Of a stretch of 64,000 nt of DNA, positions 1-8,649 are shown piece after piece. Location: NCBI RefSeq assembly GCF_016735695.1, contig NZ_JAERQD010000025.1, positions 22,353 through 86,352 on the forward strand. The letters run 5' to 3'. A program made the translations under genes and the position numbers. The stretch is from Microvirga zambiensis WSM3693 (GTDB lineage: Bacteria > Pseudomonadota > Alphaproteobacteria > Rhizobiales > Beijerinckiaceae). The notes below the pieces were generated by a model, which did no database searches, had not been told where the DNA came from, and saw nothing but the letters and a program-made list of their open reading frames with translations. How positions within the stretch are numbered: the stretch's first letter is position 1; every line of letters starts with the position of its first letter.

Positions 1-739
1 CATATCCTCCCTAGCGTTTAGGGAAACTTGCAAGGGCTCTCAACGTGTTTACGTGCGCATGTGATCGGCGTTCTGAAAATACGGGTTACCGACCTCAGCC
101 GACCGGAGCTGCCTCAGCCAACTCGCCGACAATACGGGACCTGGACGTTAACGCTTAGGTACGCATTAAATAATCCAATCATCATAATACAAATTAGTAC
201 TCGATATAACTGCCGCCGCGAGCGATTAAGAGAACTTCTCGAATGGTCAAGTTTCACTTTTCATCGCCGATCATGCCGCAATAAGACACGACTACTGGCC
301 CTGTAGCAGCATTGTCGACGTCAAATCCGGTTTGGCTGATACGATTTTCTGCTTTTGCTTCACATATTGATTCTGAAGCGGAATTTGCGCTGGAGCGGCC
401 GCAGGGAGAACTGAAAGTCTCCGACCTGCTCGCGAAAATTGATTGGTTACGCTGTGAGAAAATCTGCGCAGACGATGCCCATTGTGCCTCGCTGGTCTTA
501 AAAACGGGCTGAATAGCGATTGCGGAGTACCACTTACTCAGTTGGTCGATGAGCCCATGTCGAGATCGGCTTCTCTCGAACCCGGTGCAATCGCCTGAAC
601 GGGCGATCGTGAAGAGGTCACCACCCATTCTGAGACATGCAAATCGGCAACTTTCGCTTCTGGATTGCATGCGGGAAAGTCTTCTTAACCGCCTGACGAC
701 TTTCTGCTGGGCGGAAGCACCAATTGCGGAGGTTCCAGA
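1..739. other. Upstream region without a supported gene
   Basis: This stretch is noticeably more AT-rich than the rest of the window (for example around 160-210). Short open frames exist on both strands, but none has a convincing ribosome binding site, domain or protein-like composition. It ends with GCGGAGG seven bases before the ATG at 740. It probably contains the promoter of the Gly/Asp-rich secreted protein; I cannot place the promoter with confidence. Confidence 0.5.
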
Positions 740-2038
740 ATGGGAGATCTATCAGAACTTCTCAGCAAATTCGGGTTTGATTTCGACCTCGATGTCGAGT
801 TGAAGAACAGCCTCGATCAATGGCAGGATCAGGACATCGATACCAAGGCCAAGCAAAGTTCCGACATCGATCAGGACAACGACAATATCGGCAAGGTCGA
901 TTACAACCCCGTCCAGCTCGCCCATAACGACGCCAGCGCCAATAACAAGGCCTGGACCGATGTCGATACCGACAACGATTCGACCGTGAGCAATACCAAC
1001 ACCTCCAACGGCGACTCGAAGGCGATCGCGGACAACGACTCTTCCGGCGGAATCGCTGAGGCAGGCGACCCGTCCGGCGGCTGGTCGAAGAGCGGCGATA
1101 CCAATGGCGGCGATACCGACAGCGGCGATGCCAAGGTCGGACCGGTCTTTGGTGGCATCGCCATCGGTAAGGGCGGTGATGGCGGCGAAGGCGACGGCGG
1201 CGACGCCGACAGCGGCAAGGCCTATTCCGGCGACGCCACCGGCGGCGAAGGCGATTCCGGCAATGTGAAGACCGGCTGGGCCGATGCGGACGGTGGCGAC
1301 GGCGGTGATGGTGGCTGGGCCAAGGGCGGCTACGGCGATGGCGGCTGGGCCAAGGGTGGCGACGGCGAGGGCGGCAACGCCAGCAGCAAGGTCTACAGCG
1401 GCGACGCCACCGGTGGCGAAGGCACCGGCGGGGCTGGGACCGGCGGCTCGGGTACTGGCGGCGATGCCAATGGCGGCGACGGCGGCTATGGCGGCGACGG
1501 CACCGCAAGCTCCGGCGCGGGCACCTCCGGTGCCGGCACGGGCGGCGCGGGGAGCTCGGGCGACGCGTCGAGCGGCGATGCCACGGGCGGCGAAGGCACC
1601 GGCGGCGCCGGTGGCTACGGCACCGGGACGGTCGGCGATGCCACGGGCGGCACTGCAACCAGCGGCGCAGCCACTGGCGGCGATGCAAAGGGTGGCAGCT
1701 CGCAGGGTGGTAACGCAGCCGGCGGAAACGCCAGTGCGGATGGCGGCGACACGAGCGGCGACGCCGGGTCGCAGACCGACAACGATGCCGTGTCCGATAT
1801 CAGCTCCACTGCCGGCGGCAATGCCATGGCCGGTATCGAGCAGGGCGGCGGCGGAACGGCTGCCTCGAGCCAGGACATCGGCGACTTCGACTTCGCGCAG
1901 GACAACGACTCCGACGCCACGTCCAAACAGGACCAGGCCGTCACGGTCGACGTCGACCAGATCATGGACGCCGTGCAGGACGCCAGCCTGTCGCTCACGT
2001 TCGACTTCGGCGACTTCGACTGGAGCTTCGGAGCCTGA
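740..2038 (+). CDS. Gly/Asp-rich repetitive acidic protein, probable type I secretion substrate
   Basis: 432 residues. Three parts are visible. Residues 1-100 are rich in Asp and Asn, with FGFDFDLDVE near the start. Residues about 105-340 are built of degenerate GD/GG units such as GDATGGEG, GGDGGDGG and GGAGTGG. The last about 60 residues return to Asp-rich sequence and end in LSLTFDFGDFDWSFGA, an aromatic/acidic tail like a C-terminal type I secretion signal. There is no N-terminal signal peptide and no canonical RTX nonapeptide (GGxGxDxUx). GGAGG seven bases upstream supports this start. A type I ABC exporter and adaptor follow directly, so export by that pair is the best inference; calcium binding or a matrix/surface role is speculation. 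I do not recognise a named family. Confidence 0.85.
   Translation: MGDLSELLSKFGFDFDLDVELKNSLDQWQDQDIDTKAKQSSDIDQDNDNIGKVDYNPVQLAHNDASANNKAWTDVDTDNDSTVSNTNTSNGDSKAIADNDSSGGIAEAGDPSGGWSKSGDTNGGDTDSGDAKVGPVFGGIAIGKGGDGGEGDGGDADSGKAYSGDATGGEGDSGNVKTGWADADGGDGGDGGWAKGGYGDGGWAKGGDGEGGNASSKVYSGDATGGEGTGGAGTGGSGTGGDANGGDGGYGGDGTASSGAGTSGAGTGGAGSSGDASSGDATGGEGTGGAGGYGTGTVGDATGGTATSGAATGGDAKGGSSQGGNAAGGNASADGGDTSGDAGSQTDNDAVSDISSTAGGNAMAGIEQGGGGTAASSQDIGDFDFAQDNDSDATSKQDQAVTVDVDQIMDAVQDASLSLTFDFGDFDWSFGA
1066..1764 (+). repeat. Degenerate GGC/GGCGAY tandem repeat tract inside the GD-rich gene
   Basis: The DNA is an irregular array of GGCGAY, GGCGGY and GGCACC-type units of 6 to 24 bases, encoding Gly-Asp, Gly-Gly and Gly-Thr/Ser. 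The unit GGCGAYGCCACSGGCGGCGA recurs several times. Its skewed composition produces long spurious open frames on the other strand and in other frames. Such tracts can change length by slippage or recombination. Confidence 0.8.
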
Positions 2039-2051
2039 CGCAAGAAAGGCA

Positions 2052-2085
2052 ATCCGGGACCGCTGAACCGAAAGCGGCCCCGGAT
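2052..2085 (+). terminator. Hairpin between substrate gene and exporter genes
   Basis: Arms at 2052-2064 (ATCCGGGACCGCT) and 2073-2085 (AGCGGCCCCGGAT) pair with one mismatch around an 8-base loop. There is no T tract. In type I systems the substrate is usually needed in excess over the exporter; a partial terminator or mRNA-stabilising hairpin here would give that. The role is inferred. Confidence 0.5.
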
Positions 2086-2160
2086 CGGCGCTCGCGCAGG
2101 CGCCCTCCAGCTGTGCGAGCGCCAGCCATAGTTTCGACCGACGCGCCCGGAGTTCGCCGC

Positions 2161-3969
2161 ATGGCCACGAACTGGATGAAGGCTCGCCATCAGACCGAGA
2201 TGGAGCACGCCTTCCGGCTTTGCCGTTACTCGCTCGTTCTCGTTGCGGGCTTGAGCTTCTTCGTCAATCTGCTCGCCCTGACCATGCCGCTCTATCTGCT
2301 GCAGGTCTACGATCACGTTCTGTCGAGCCAGAGTCTCGACACGCTCTATATGCTGACCCTGATCGTCGTCTTCGCTCTTGCGCTTCACGCGGTCATCGAG
2401 GCGTTGCGGCGCGAGATGCTGGCCCGCGTCGGAGGCTGGCTCGAGGAGCGTCTGCAGGCCCCCGTGCTCACCGCCGCCGTTCAGGCAGCCTTGCGCGCCG
2501 ATCCCGCGGGCGCAGCCCAGGCATGGCGCGACCTCGGCACCCTGCGACAGTTCTTCGGCGGCTCCGCCTGCACGGCTTTGTTCGACCTGCCGTGGACACC
2601 TATTTTTCTGCTCGCGATGGCGCTCGTTCACCCGATGCTCGGCTTCATCGGCATCGTGGCCTCGCTCATTCTGTTCAGCCTTGCCTGGCTCAATGAGACG
2701 GTCACGCGAGCGCCCTTCGCGAGGGCCGCCGCGGCTTCGTCGGAGAGCCAGCATCGGTTTGAATCCCTCATGCGCAATGTCGAGGCGATCACTGCCATGG
2801 GCATGCTGCCCGGTGTCGCGCGATTGCTGTCGGATGAGCAGTCCCATGCGAAGTCTGCTCAGCTGTCGGCCGGCGCACGCGCGTCAGCCATTCAAGCGCT
2901 CGCCCGTTTCATCCGGTTTCTCGCCCAGGTCCTCGTGATGGCGGTCGCCTCATACCTGGTGATCCGGCACGACGTCAGCCCGGCCGCGATCTTCGCCGCC
3001 TCGATCCTGCTCGGGCGTTCGCTCGGGCCGGTCGAGGGTGCGATCGGCACCTGGAAGGCCGTGACCAATGTGCGGCTCGCCTATGATCGTATCCGGCGCG
3101 TGATGCAGGCTGCGCCTCCGCCGGTGAAAGGCATGGAATTGCCGCCGCCGAGCGGTCTTCTCGAGGTAGAACAACTCACCTATGTACCGCCCGGCTCGGC
3201 GGAGCCCATCGTGCGGCGGTTGTCGATGATGGTCTGTGCCGGCAAGGTGCTCGGCGTCGTCGGGCCTTCGGGTGCAGGAAAATCGACGCTCGGCCGCCTG
3301 ATTGCGGGCACCGTTCCCCCAACGACCGGACATGTGCGTCTCGACGGAGCCGATATCGGCGTGTGGATGGCATCCGGTGGACACCGCTATTTCGGCTACC
3401 TGCCGCAGGATGTAGAGCTCTTCGCCGGCACCGTGGCCGAGAACATCTCACGCCTCTCGGAAGCAAGCTCCAAAGACGTGATCGCTGCCGCCCGCCTTAT
3501 CGATCTCCATGAGACCGTTATGCGGCTGCCGCGCGGCTACGACACCAATATCGGCGAAGGAGGAGCGCGCCTCTCCGGCGGCCAGCGTCAGAAGCTCGGG
3601 CTCGCTCGCGCCTTCTTCGGCGATCCGCGCCTCATCGTCCTCGACGAGCCCAATGCCAGCCTCGACCCGGAGGGCGAGGAAGCCTTGCGCCAGGCCATCA
3701 CCGAGATGAAAACCCGCGGTGCGACCATCATCGTGATCGCGCAGCGGCTCGGGATCCTGTCCATCGCCGACAGCGTGCTCGTTCTCGACAACGGTATGGT
3801 CAATGCCTATGGCGAGCGCCGCGAGATCGCGGAGAGGATTGCACAAGGGCATACCGCAATCAAAGTCGTGCCGCAGCCTAAGACGAAGCCGGAGCCGCGC
3901 ATGCCGAAGACCAGCGAAGGCCCGATGATCGCGGCCCCGAGCGTTCAGGCCAGCAGGGGAGCCTCATGA
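2161..3969 (+). CDS. Type I secretion system permease/ATPase (PrtD family)
   Basis: 602 residues from the ATG at 2161 (CGGAG upstream); a GTG at 2113 in frame would add 16 residues but has no ribosome site. The N-terminal half is an ABC transmembrane domain with several hydrophobic helices (for example LVLVAGLSFFVNLLALTMPL). The C-terminal half is the nucleotide-binding domain with Walker A GPSGAGKST, signature LSGGQRQKLGLARA and Walker B LIVLDEP. No C39 peptidase domain is seen, which fits PrtD/HlyB-like exporters of substrates with uncleaved C-terminal signals. The HlyD-type partner overlaps its stop codon. An outer-membrane TolC partner is not in the window. Confidence 0.93.
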   Translation: MATNWMKARHQTEMEHAFRLCRYSLVLVAGLSFFVNLLALTMPLYLLQVYDHVLSSQSLDTLYMLTLIVVFALALHAVIEALRREMLARVGGWLEERLQAPVLTAAVQAALRADPAGAAQAWRDLGTLRQFFGGSACTALFDLPWTPIFLLAMALVHPMLGFIGIVASLILFSLAWLNETVTRAPFARAAAASSESQHRFESLMRNVEAITAMGMLPGVARLLSDEQSHAKSAQLSAGARASAIQALARFIRFLAQVLVMAVASYLVIRHDVSPAAIFAASILLGRSLGPVEGAIGTWKAVTNVRLAYDRIRRVMQAAPPPVKGMELPPPSGLLEVEQLTYVPPGSAEPIVRRLSMMVCAGKVLGVVGPSGAGKSTLGRLIAGTVPPTTGHVRLDGADIGVWMASGGHRYFGYLPQDVELFAGTVAENISRLSEASSKDVIAAARLIDLHETVMRLPRGYDTNIGEGGARLSGGQRQKLGLARAFFGDPRLIVLDEPNASLDPEGEEALRQAITEMKTRGATIIVIAQRLGILSIADSVLVLDNGMVNAYGERREIAERIAQGHTAIKVVPQPKTKPEPRMPKTSEGPMIAAPSVQASRGAS

Positions 3970-5318
3970 TGGCCAAGACATCCCCCGTCATCGACCTGTC
4001 CGATGTGTTGCCGCCCCCACCGCCGACACCGTTCATGCGGATCGCCTGGCTTGCCGGCACGGCCTTCGGGCTCGTGGCCGTGTTCATCTGCGGATTTGGA
4101 GCATGGTCGGTCACGGCGCCATTGGAAAGCGCGGCGATCGCTGCCGGGTCAGTCGAGGCCGAGACCAGCCGTAAGACGGTGCAGCACCTGGAAGGCGGCA
4201 TCGTCGCCAAGATCCTTGTGAAGGATGGCGATGCCGTCTCGGCGGGCCAGCCCCTGATCCGGCTCGACGACACCAAGGCCCGTGCCGCAGCGCAGGCTCT
4301 CCAGGGTCAGCTGCGCGAGGCACAGGCCCGCGAGGCGCGGCTCCTGGCCGAGCGGGACGGCCGCGACGGCATCCAGTTCCCGCTGCCGCTGAGGCATGCG
4401 GCCGAGCGAGATTCGGCGCTGACCGACGTGATGGCAGGACAGCAGCGCATCTTCGTCAGCAGGCGTCAGCTCTATCAGTCGCAGCTTGCCGTTCTGGCGC
4501 AGCGCCAGCAGCAGATTTCCCGCCAGATGCTGGGACTTCGATTCCAAGTCACGGCGGCCGAGAAGCGCTCGGACATCATCAAGAAGGAGATGGAATCCAT
4601 CGCGCCGCTTGTCGCGAAGGGCATCATCGCCCAGCCGCGGAAGCTCTCCCTCGAACGCGAGCAGGCCGAGATCGAGGGACGGCGAGGGCAGGCGCAGGAG
4701 GAAATGGCCCGGGCAGAGCAGGGCGTCGGCGAAGCCCATGCGCAGATCCTGAAGCTGCGCAGCGATCGCGAGACAGAGATCGCCCAGAGCCTGCGCGACG
4801 TCCAGGCGCTCGTCTTCCAGCTCGCCGAACGCTCCGAAGCCGCCGACGATGTTCTGGCCCGCACCGAAGTGCGAGCGCCGGAAGATGGCGTCGTCACCGA
4901 TCTGCGGATCCGGACGCCCGGCGGCGTTGTGGCGGAAGGCCAGCCGCTCCTGGATCTCGTGCCGAAGCATGATCGCCTCATCGTCACCGCGCAGGTGCGG
5001 CCGGACGATATCGACGTGGTCCATCCGGGATTGCCGGCGCAGGTCCGGCTGATGCCGTACAAACACCGTCGCGTTCCGCCGGTGCAGGGAACGCTGACCT
5101 ATGTCTCAGCCGATCGGTTGGTCGACAAGGCCACGGAGCGATCCTACTACACCGCGCGCATCCGGCTGGATGAGAACTCGCTGTCCTCTCTGCCAGGGGT
5201 CGAGGTGATGGCGGGCATGCCGGTCGAGGTTCTGATCAAGACGGGCAAGTTCACGGCAGCAGGCTATATGCTGCGGCCGGTAATGGACAGCTTCAACCGC
5301 GCCTTCCGCGAGGATTAG
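3966..5318 (+). CDS. HlyD family type I secretion periplasmic adaptor (PrtE-like)
   Basis: 450 residues, overlapping the ATPase gene by four bases (ATGA), so translationally coupled. One membrane anchor lies near residues 20-45, followed by the split biotinyl-lipoyl domain (HLEGGIVAKILVKDGD near residue 75, and ALVFQLAERSE with the EVRAPEDGVVTDL segment near residue 305), a long alpha-helical hairpin between them, and a C-terminal beta-barrel region. The protein would bridge the inner-membrane ATPase to an outer-membrane channel. Length and order are normal for the family. Confidence 0.93.
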   Translation: MMAKTSPVIDLSDVLPPPPPTPFMRIAWLAGTAFGLVAVFICGFGAWSVTAPLESAAIAAGSVEAETSRKTVQHLEGGIVAKILVKDGDAVSAGQPLIRLDDTKARAAAQALQGQLREAQAREARLLAERDGRDGIQFPLPLRHAAERDSALTDVMAGQQRIFVSRRQLYQSQLAVLAQRQQQISRQMLGLRFQVTAAEKRSDIIKKEMESIAPLVAKGIIAQPRKLSLEREQAEIEGRRGQAQEEMARAEQGVGEAHAQILKLRSDRETEIAQSLRDVQALVFQLAERSEAADDVLARTEVRAPEDGVVTDLRIRTPGGVVAEGQPLLDLVPKHDRLIVTAQVRPDDIDVVHPGLPAQVRLMPYKHRRVPPVQGTLTYVSADRLVDKATERSYYTARIRLDENSLSSLPGVEVMAGMPVEVLIKTGKFTAAGYMLRPVMDSFNRAFRED

Positions 5319-5319
5319 A

Positions 5320-5362
5320 GCATTTTTCGGCGAAGTGGATCCGGTTCGCCGTCAAAAAATGC
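5320..5362. repeat. Intergenic inverted repeat with GTGGATCCGG core
   Basis: GCATTTTTCGGCGAA (5320-5334) and TTCGCCGTCAAAAAATGC (5345-5362) pair imperfectly around GTGGATCCGG. I recall nearly identical elements between genes in many Hyphomicrobiales genomes. The core resembles the repeats at 11728-11827. It lies just after the HlyD stop codon and could act as a transcript 3' end signal. Confidence 0.65.
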
Positions 5363-5421
5363 GGCAAAGCAAAGAAGAGAGATGAGTCCACGCGAGTGGA
5401 AACAGCTCTAGCATCATGCTG

Positions 5422-5456
5422 TACGGAACCGGCACATGGAATGTGCCGGTTCCGTA
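5422..5456. terminator. Bidirectional terminator hairpin
   Basis: A perfect 16-bp inverted repeat (arms 5422-5437 and 5441-5456) around a 3-base loop, placed between two convergent operons (the type I exporter on plus and the solute-binding protein on minus). The plus side is followed by TTGTTAG, only a weak T run. Confidence 0.75.
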
Positions 5457-5464
5457 TTGTTAGT

Positions 5465-6763
5465 CTAGTTCACTTTCCTCAGGACGGCATTGCCGTCCTC
5501 GATCATGCGCTTGCCGGCCTCGTCGATCGAGATCTGCCCGAAGGCGACCTGATCGGCCACTTTCCGCATGACGTTGTTGTCGAACTCGACGGCTCCGACC
5601 GGCACCGGCGGCGGATAGTCGCTCACCTTGTCCGCCAGGAGATTGACGTAGTCGACGGTCGCACGCTCGACCTCGTTCAAGTTGGGCAGGATGGCCTCGC
5701 GCACCTTCGGTGACATCGGCACGCCGCGCTCGACACCGAGAATCTTGCCGGCTTCGACGTCGTTGACGAAGAAGCTGATGAAGGCTGCCGCCTTGTCCGG
5801 ATTCTTTGTGGTCGAGCCGATGCTCCAGATGAGCGCCGGACGATAATAGTGACCGGACTTCGTACCGGGACCGGACTGCGGCACCATCGTGATACCCAGC
5901 TTGTTCTTGGTGAGAAGCTGGTAGCCGATGAGCTGGTTCGAATAGGTCAGGCCCATGGCCGATTTGCCGAGAGCCAGCGAATTCCGCTCGATCTGGTTCT
6001 GGTCCAGGGTCTGCACGTCGGCCGGAACGCAGCCGTTGCGCTTGCGCAGGTCTTCCCAATAGGCGAACCACTCCTTTGCATCCTCCGCCGTGAAGCCGAG
6101 CTTCGCATCTTCGGTATAGAGGCGCTTGCCGCGCTGACGCAGCCATACGTCGAATACGTAGTGGTATCGGGCGCCGTAGGGGGCGCCCCAATAATCGGGA
6201 CGTCCTACCGCCTTGGTGAGATCGACCGCCATGTCGGCGAACTGCTTCCAGGTGGTCTCGTGCGTCGGCGGCTTGATGCCGGCCTTTTCGAAGACCGTCT
6301 GGTCGTAGAAGAGGGAGAACGAATTCAGGCCCAGGGCAACGCCCCAGATCTTGCCGCCGGCCCGGCACAGATCGACCATCTTGTCGCCGAAGCTGGAGAT
6401 GTCGAGCTGCTTGCCGACGAACTCGTCCATGGCCTTCGCCGCGCCGCGCCCGGCATAATCGGCGAGGCTGCTCGGCTCGAGCTGGAAGATGTCCGCGATG
6501 TTGCGGCCGGCCATCTGGGTTCCGATCTTCGCCCAGTAATCGGCGCCGACAGGCTCGCCGGCGATCTCGATACCGGTCTGCTTGGTGAACAGGTTGCCCA
6601 CTTCGGTCGTGCGTCGGGCCCTGTCGGGCGAGCCCCACCAGGTGGCGCGAAGCCTGGCCGTTTCTCCCTGTGCCCAGCTCATGCTTGGGCCGCCGACAGC
6701 AGCGGCGCCGCCGAGCGCCAATGCGGATTTCAGTAAAGTTCGACGATCAACGTAAGTCTTCAT
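5465..6763 (-). CDS. ABC transporter substrate-binding protein, sugar-binding family 1
   Basis: 432 residues from the ATG at 6763, which is preceded by GGGAGGA; the open frame extends 18 codons further upstream without such a site. The start region DRRTLLKSALALGGAA is a Tat-type signal ending near SWAQ. The mature part (TARLRATWWGSPDRARR, later PDKAAAFISFFVND) is typical of family 1 sugar-binding proteins. It lies 81 bases after the isomerase gene and is probably the last gene of the LacI-led operon. No permease or ATPase gene accompanies it here, so the transporter partners must be elsewhere. The ligand is unknown; a sugar or uronate is likely from context. Confidence 0.88.
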   Translation of the reverse strand: MKTYVDRRTLLKSALALGGAAAVGGPSMSWAQGETARLRATWWGSPDRARRTTEVGNLFTKQTGIEIAGEPVGADYWAKIGTQMAGRNIADIFQLEPSSLADYAGRGAAKAMDEFVGKQLDISSFGDKMVDLCRAGGKIWGVALGLNSFSLFYDQTVFEKAGIKPPTHETTWKQFADMAVDLTKAVGRPDYWGAPYGARYHYVFDVWLRQRGKRLYTEDAKLGFTAEDAKEWFAYWEDLRKRNGCVPADVQTLDQNQIERNSLALGKSAMGLTYSNQLIGYQLLTKNKLGITMVPQSGPGTKSGHYYRPALIWSIGSTTKNPDKAAAFISFFVNDVEAGKILGVERGVPMSPKVREAILPNLNEVERATVDYVNLLADKVSDYPPPVPVGAVEFDNNVMRKVADQVAFGQISIDEAGKRMIEDGNAVLRKVN

Positions 6764-6844
6764 AACTTCCTCCCTTGGGCTTCCCAGACTTACCTGCGGC
6801 GAGGGCGCGAGAAGCATCCCCCTCGGCGGGCGTTGTTATAGAGG

Positions 6845-7639
6845 TCAGGCCGTTCCAGACGGCTGCACCTCTTCCAACAATTGACGAAACGTGGCGGCAT
6901 CAGCCCTGAACTGATCGGGAGAGTCGCCCTTGACGAACTCGATCATGGCGAAGCGCTCACCGCGCCAGCGTGTTTCCGGCATCGCATTGAGGATCGTGCG
7001 CCACTGATCCATCTGGTCCGCCAGCGGATAGCGATTCTTCTCCCGATCCCAGGCGAAAACATGGACATGGGATACCTCCGGGCCGACGGTGCCGATCTCC
7101 TCGATCGCGGCTCCGAGAGGCAGGCCTGGCGATGGCTGCCAGTAGAGAAATGCGTTCGGGTCGTCGATCTCGTCCACGAGGCGTCGGGCCGACCCGAGAT
7201 CGTCGGTCAGCGAGCCCGGATGATATTCGAGGGAGACGGTGATGGAGGCATCGTCCGCCATCCTGGCCATGCGCCGGATCGCCTGGGCGACCTGATACCT
7301 CTCGTCGGTGTCGTAAGTCGCCGAATCCCGGTTGCGGGTGCCCGGCCAGATGCGGATGTTGGGAGCGCCGAGGGCCTGCGCAGTCTCCAAAACCGTCGCG
7401 AAGGCGCGCTCGTCATCGCTCGGCGGCGCAATGTACGACCCGTACGAGATGACCGAAAGGCCTACTCCCTCGGTCAGAGCCTGAACGCGACGCGCGACGG
7501 CGAGTTGTCCGGGGGGGACATGCACATCTCCCGCCCATTCGATGCCCTCGATTCCGCATTCCACTGCAAGCGCAATCACGTCCTCCGGGCCGAGCTGCCG
7601 GAAAGTGACGGTGCACAGGCCGGGCCGGAAGCGTGTCAT
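6845..7639 (-). CDS. Sugar phosphate isomerase/epimerase (xylose isomerase-like TIM barrel)
   Basis: 264 residues. The opening GLCTVTFRQLGPEDVIALA with GIEGIEWAGDVHV, then ISYGSYI, IRIWPG, VSLEYHPGS and SHVHVFAWD follow the AP-endonuclease-2/xylose isomerase-like barrel, with acidic and His metal ligands (E and H of LEYH, H of HVHVF). It overlaps the dehydrogenase gene by four bases. It probably isomerises or epimerises a keto-sugar in the catabolic route encoded by this operon; the substrate cannot be told from sequence. Confidence 0.85.
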   Translation of the reverse strand: MTRFRPGLCTVTFRQLGPEDVIALAVECGIEGIEWAGDVHVPPGQLAVARRVQALTEGVGLSVISYGSYIAPPSDDERAFATVLETAQALGAPNIRIWPGTRNRDSATYDTDERYQVAQAIRRMARMADDASITVSLEYHPGSLTDDLGSARRLVDEIDDPNAFLYWQPSPGLPLGAAIEEIGTVGPEVSHVHVFAWDREKNRYPLADQMDQWRTILNAMPETRWRGERFAMIEFVKGDSPDQFRADAATFRQLLEEVQPSGTA

Positions 7640-8649
7640 GCCATCGTCTCCAGCACGGACGGCGTGATGGCGGACAGCAGCGGCCGCCCACCGACATAGC
7701 GTTCGATCTCCTCGACGATGAATTCGCCAAGCCTCTCGCGCTCGTTGCCGAGGGCACCGGCGATATGGGGGGTCAGGAAAACGTTCGGCAGGTCGTAGAG
7801 AGCGGAATCGGCGCCCGGGACCTCCGGATGCGTGACGTCGATGATCGCATCGATGCGCCCGGTCCGCAGTTCGTCGATCAGACCGTCCTGGTCGACGATG
7901 ACGCCTCTTGCCGTATTGATGAGCGTTGTCCCATCCCGCATGAGAGCCAGTCGCCGGCGATCGATCATCTTCTGAGTCGATGGCAGAGCGGGGGCATGAA
8001 TGGAGACCACGTCGGAGCGGCGCATCAGCTCATCGAGCGAAACGCTTTCCACGCCGAGAACCGCAGCCTCATGCTCTCCGATATAGGGATCGTGGAGAAG
8101 CACCTTGAAATCGAATGGCTCCAGGAGCTCGATCACCCGCCGCCCGATCCGCGAGGCTCCGACGATTCCGATCGTCCGCCTGTAGTTGCCGACGGGCTGC
8201 CCCGTGAGGGGAAATGTTCTCTGGCGGCTCCGGTCGGCCCGGTAGAGGTCGCGGAAGCGGAAAACCTGCTTGTTGGCGAAGAGGATGGCGGCGAGCGTGA
8301 ACTCGGCGACCGGAACCGCATTCGCTTCCGCCGCGTGGGTGACGGTAACGCCGGCATCGAGAACCTCCGGCGAGAGGAAACCCTTCACGGTGCCGGCTGA
8401 ATGAGCGATCAGCTTCAGCTGCGGCGCAAGGGCCAGAACCTCCCGATTGATGAGAGGGCAGCCCCAGCCAGTGAGCAGGATGTCTGTCTGCTTCAAGACA
8501 TCGCGAGCGCGTTCGTCATGAAACGACTGAAGCGGTTGCGGATCCAGGACGATGCAGGATGTCGCGAGCCGATCCAGCAAGGCTGGTGTGATGACCCCGC
8601 CCGTCCTGACCGGGTCCATGGCGAGAGCGACGCGATGCGTGCGGGTCAC
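7636..8649 (-). CDS. D-isomer-specific 2-hydroxyacid dehydrogenase
   Basis: 337 residues. The NAD-binding Rossmann motif GIVGASRIGRRV lies near residue 165. Catalytic residues are recognisable as Arg in NTARG, Glu in DVTHPE and His in TPHIAGA. It overlaps both neighbours by four bases, so it is translated as part of the chain LacI, DUF2264, dehydrogenase, isomerase. It likely oxidises or reduces a sugar acid or keto acid derived from the imported carbohydrate. The exact substrate is not deducible. Confidence 0.9.
   Translation of the reverse strand: MTRTHRVALAMDPVRTGGVITPALLDRLATSCIVLDPQPLQSFHDERARDVLKQTDILLTGWGCPLINREVLALAPQLKLIAHSAGTVKGFLSPEVLDAGVTVTHAAEANAVPVAEFTLAAILFANKQVFRFRDLYRADRSRQRTFPLTGQPVGNYRRTIGIVGASRIGRRVIELLEPFDFKVLLHDPYIGEHEAAVLGVESVSLDELMRRSDVVSIHAPALPSTQKMIDRRRLALMRDGTTLINTARGVIVDQDGLIDELRTGRIDAIIDVTHPEVPGADSALYDLPNVFLTPHIAGALGNERERLGEFIVEEIERYVGGRPLLSAITPSVLETMA

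Noticed and set aside
762..1688. Long open frames (about 300 residues) antisense to, and in another frame of, the GD-rich gene
   Set aside because: They are Arg/His/Pro- or Ala/Arg-rich translations of the GGC-GAY repeat with no ribosome site; artefacts of the repeat.
1066..1764. CRISPR-like or minisatellite array
   Set aside because: Units are irregular, in frame, protein-coding and without unique spacers.
5460..6638. A 392-residue minus-strand open frame in another frame of the solute-binding protein gene
   Set aside because: Arg-rich, without motifs; the overlapping binding-protein frame has a Tat signal and ribosome site.
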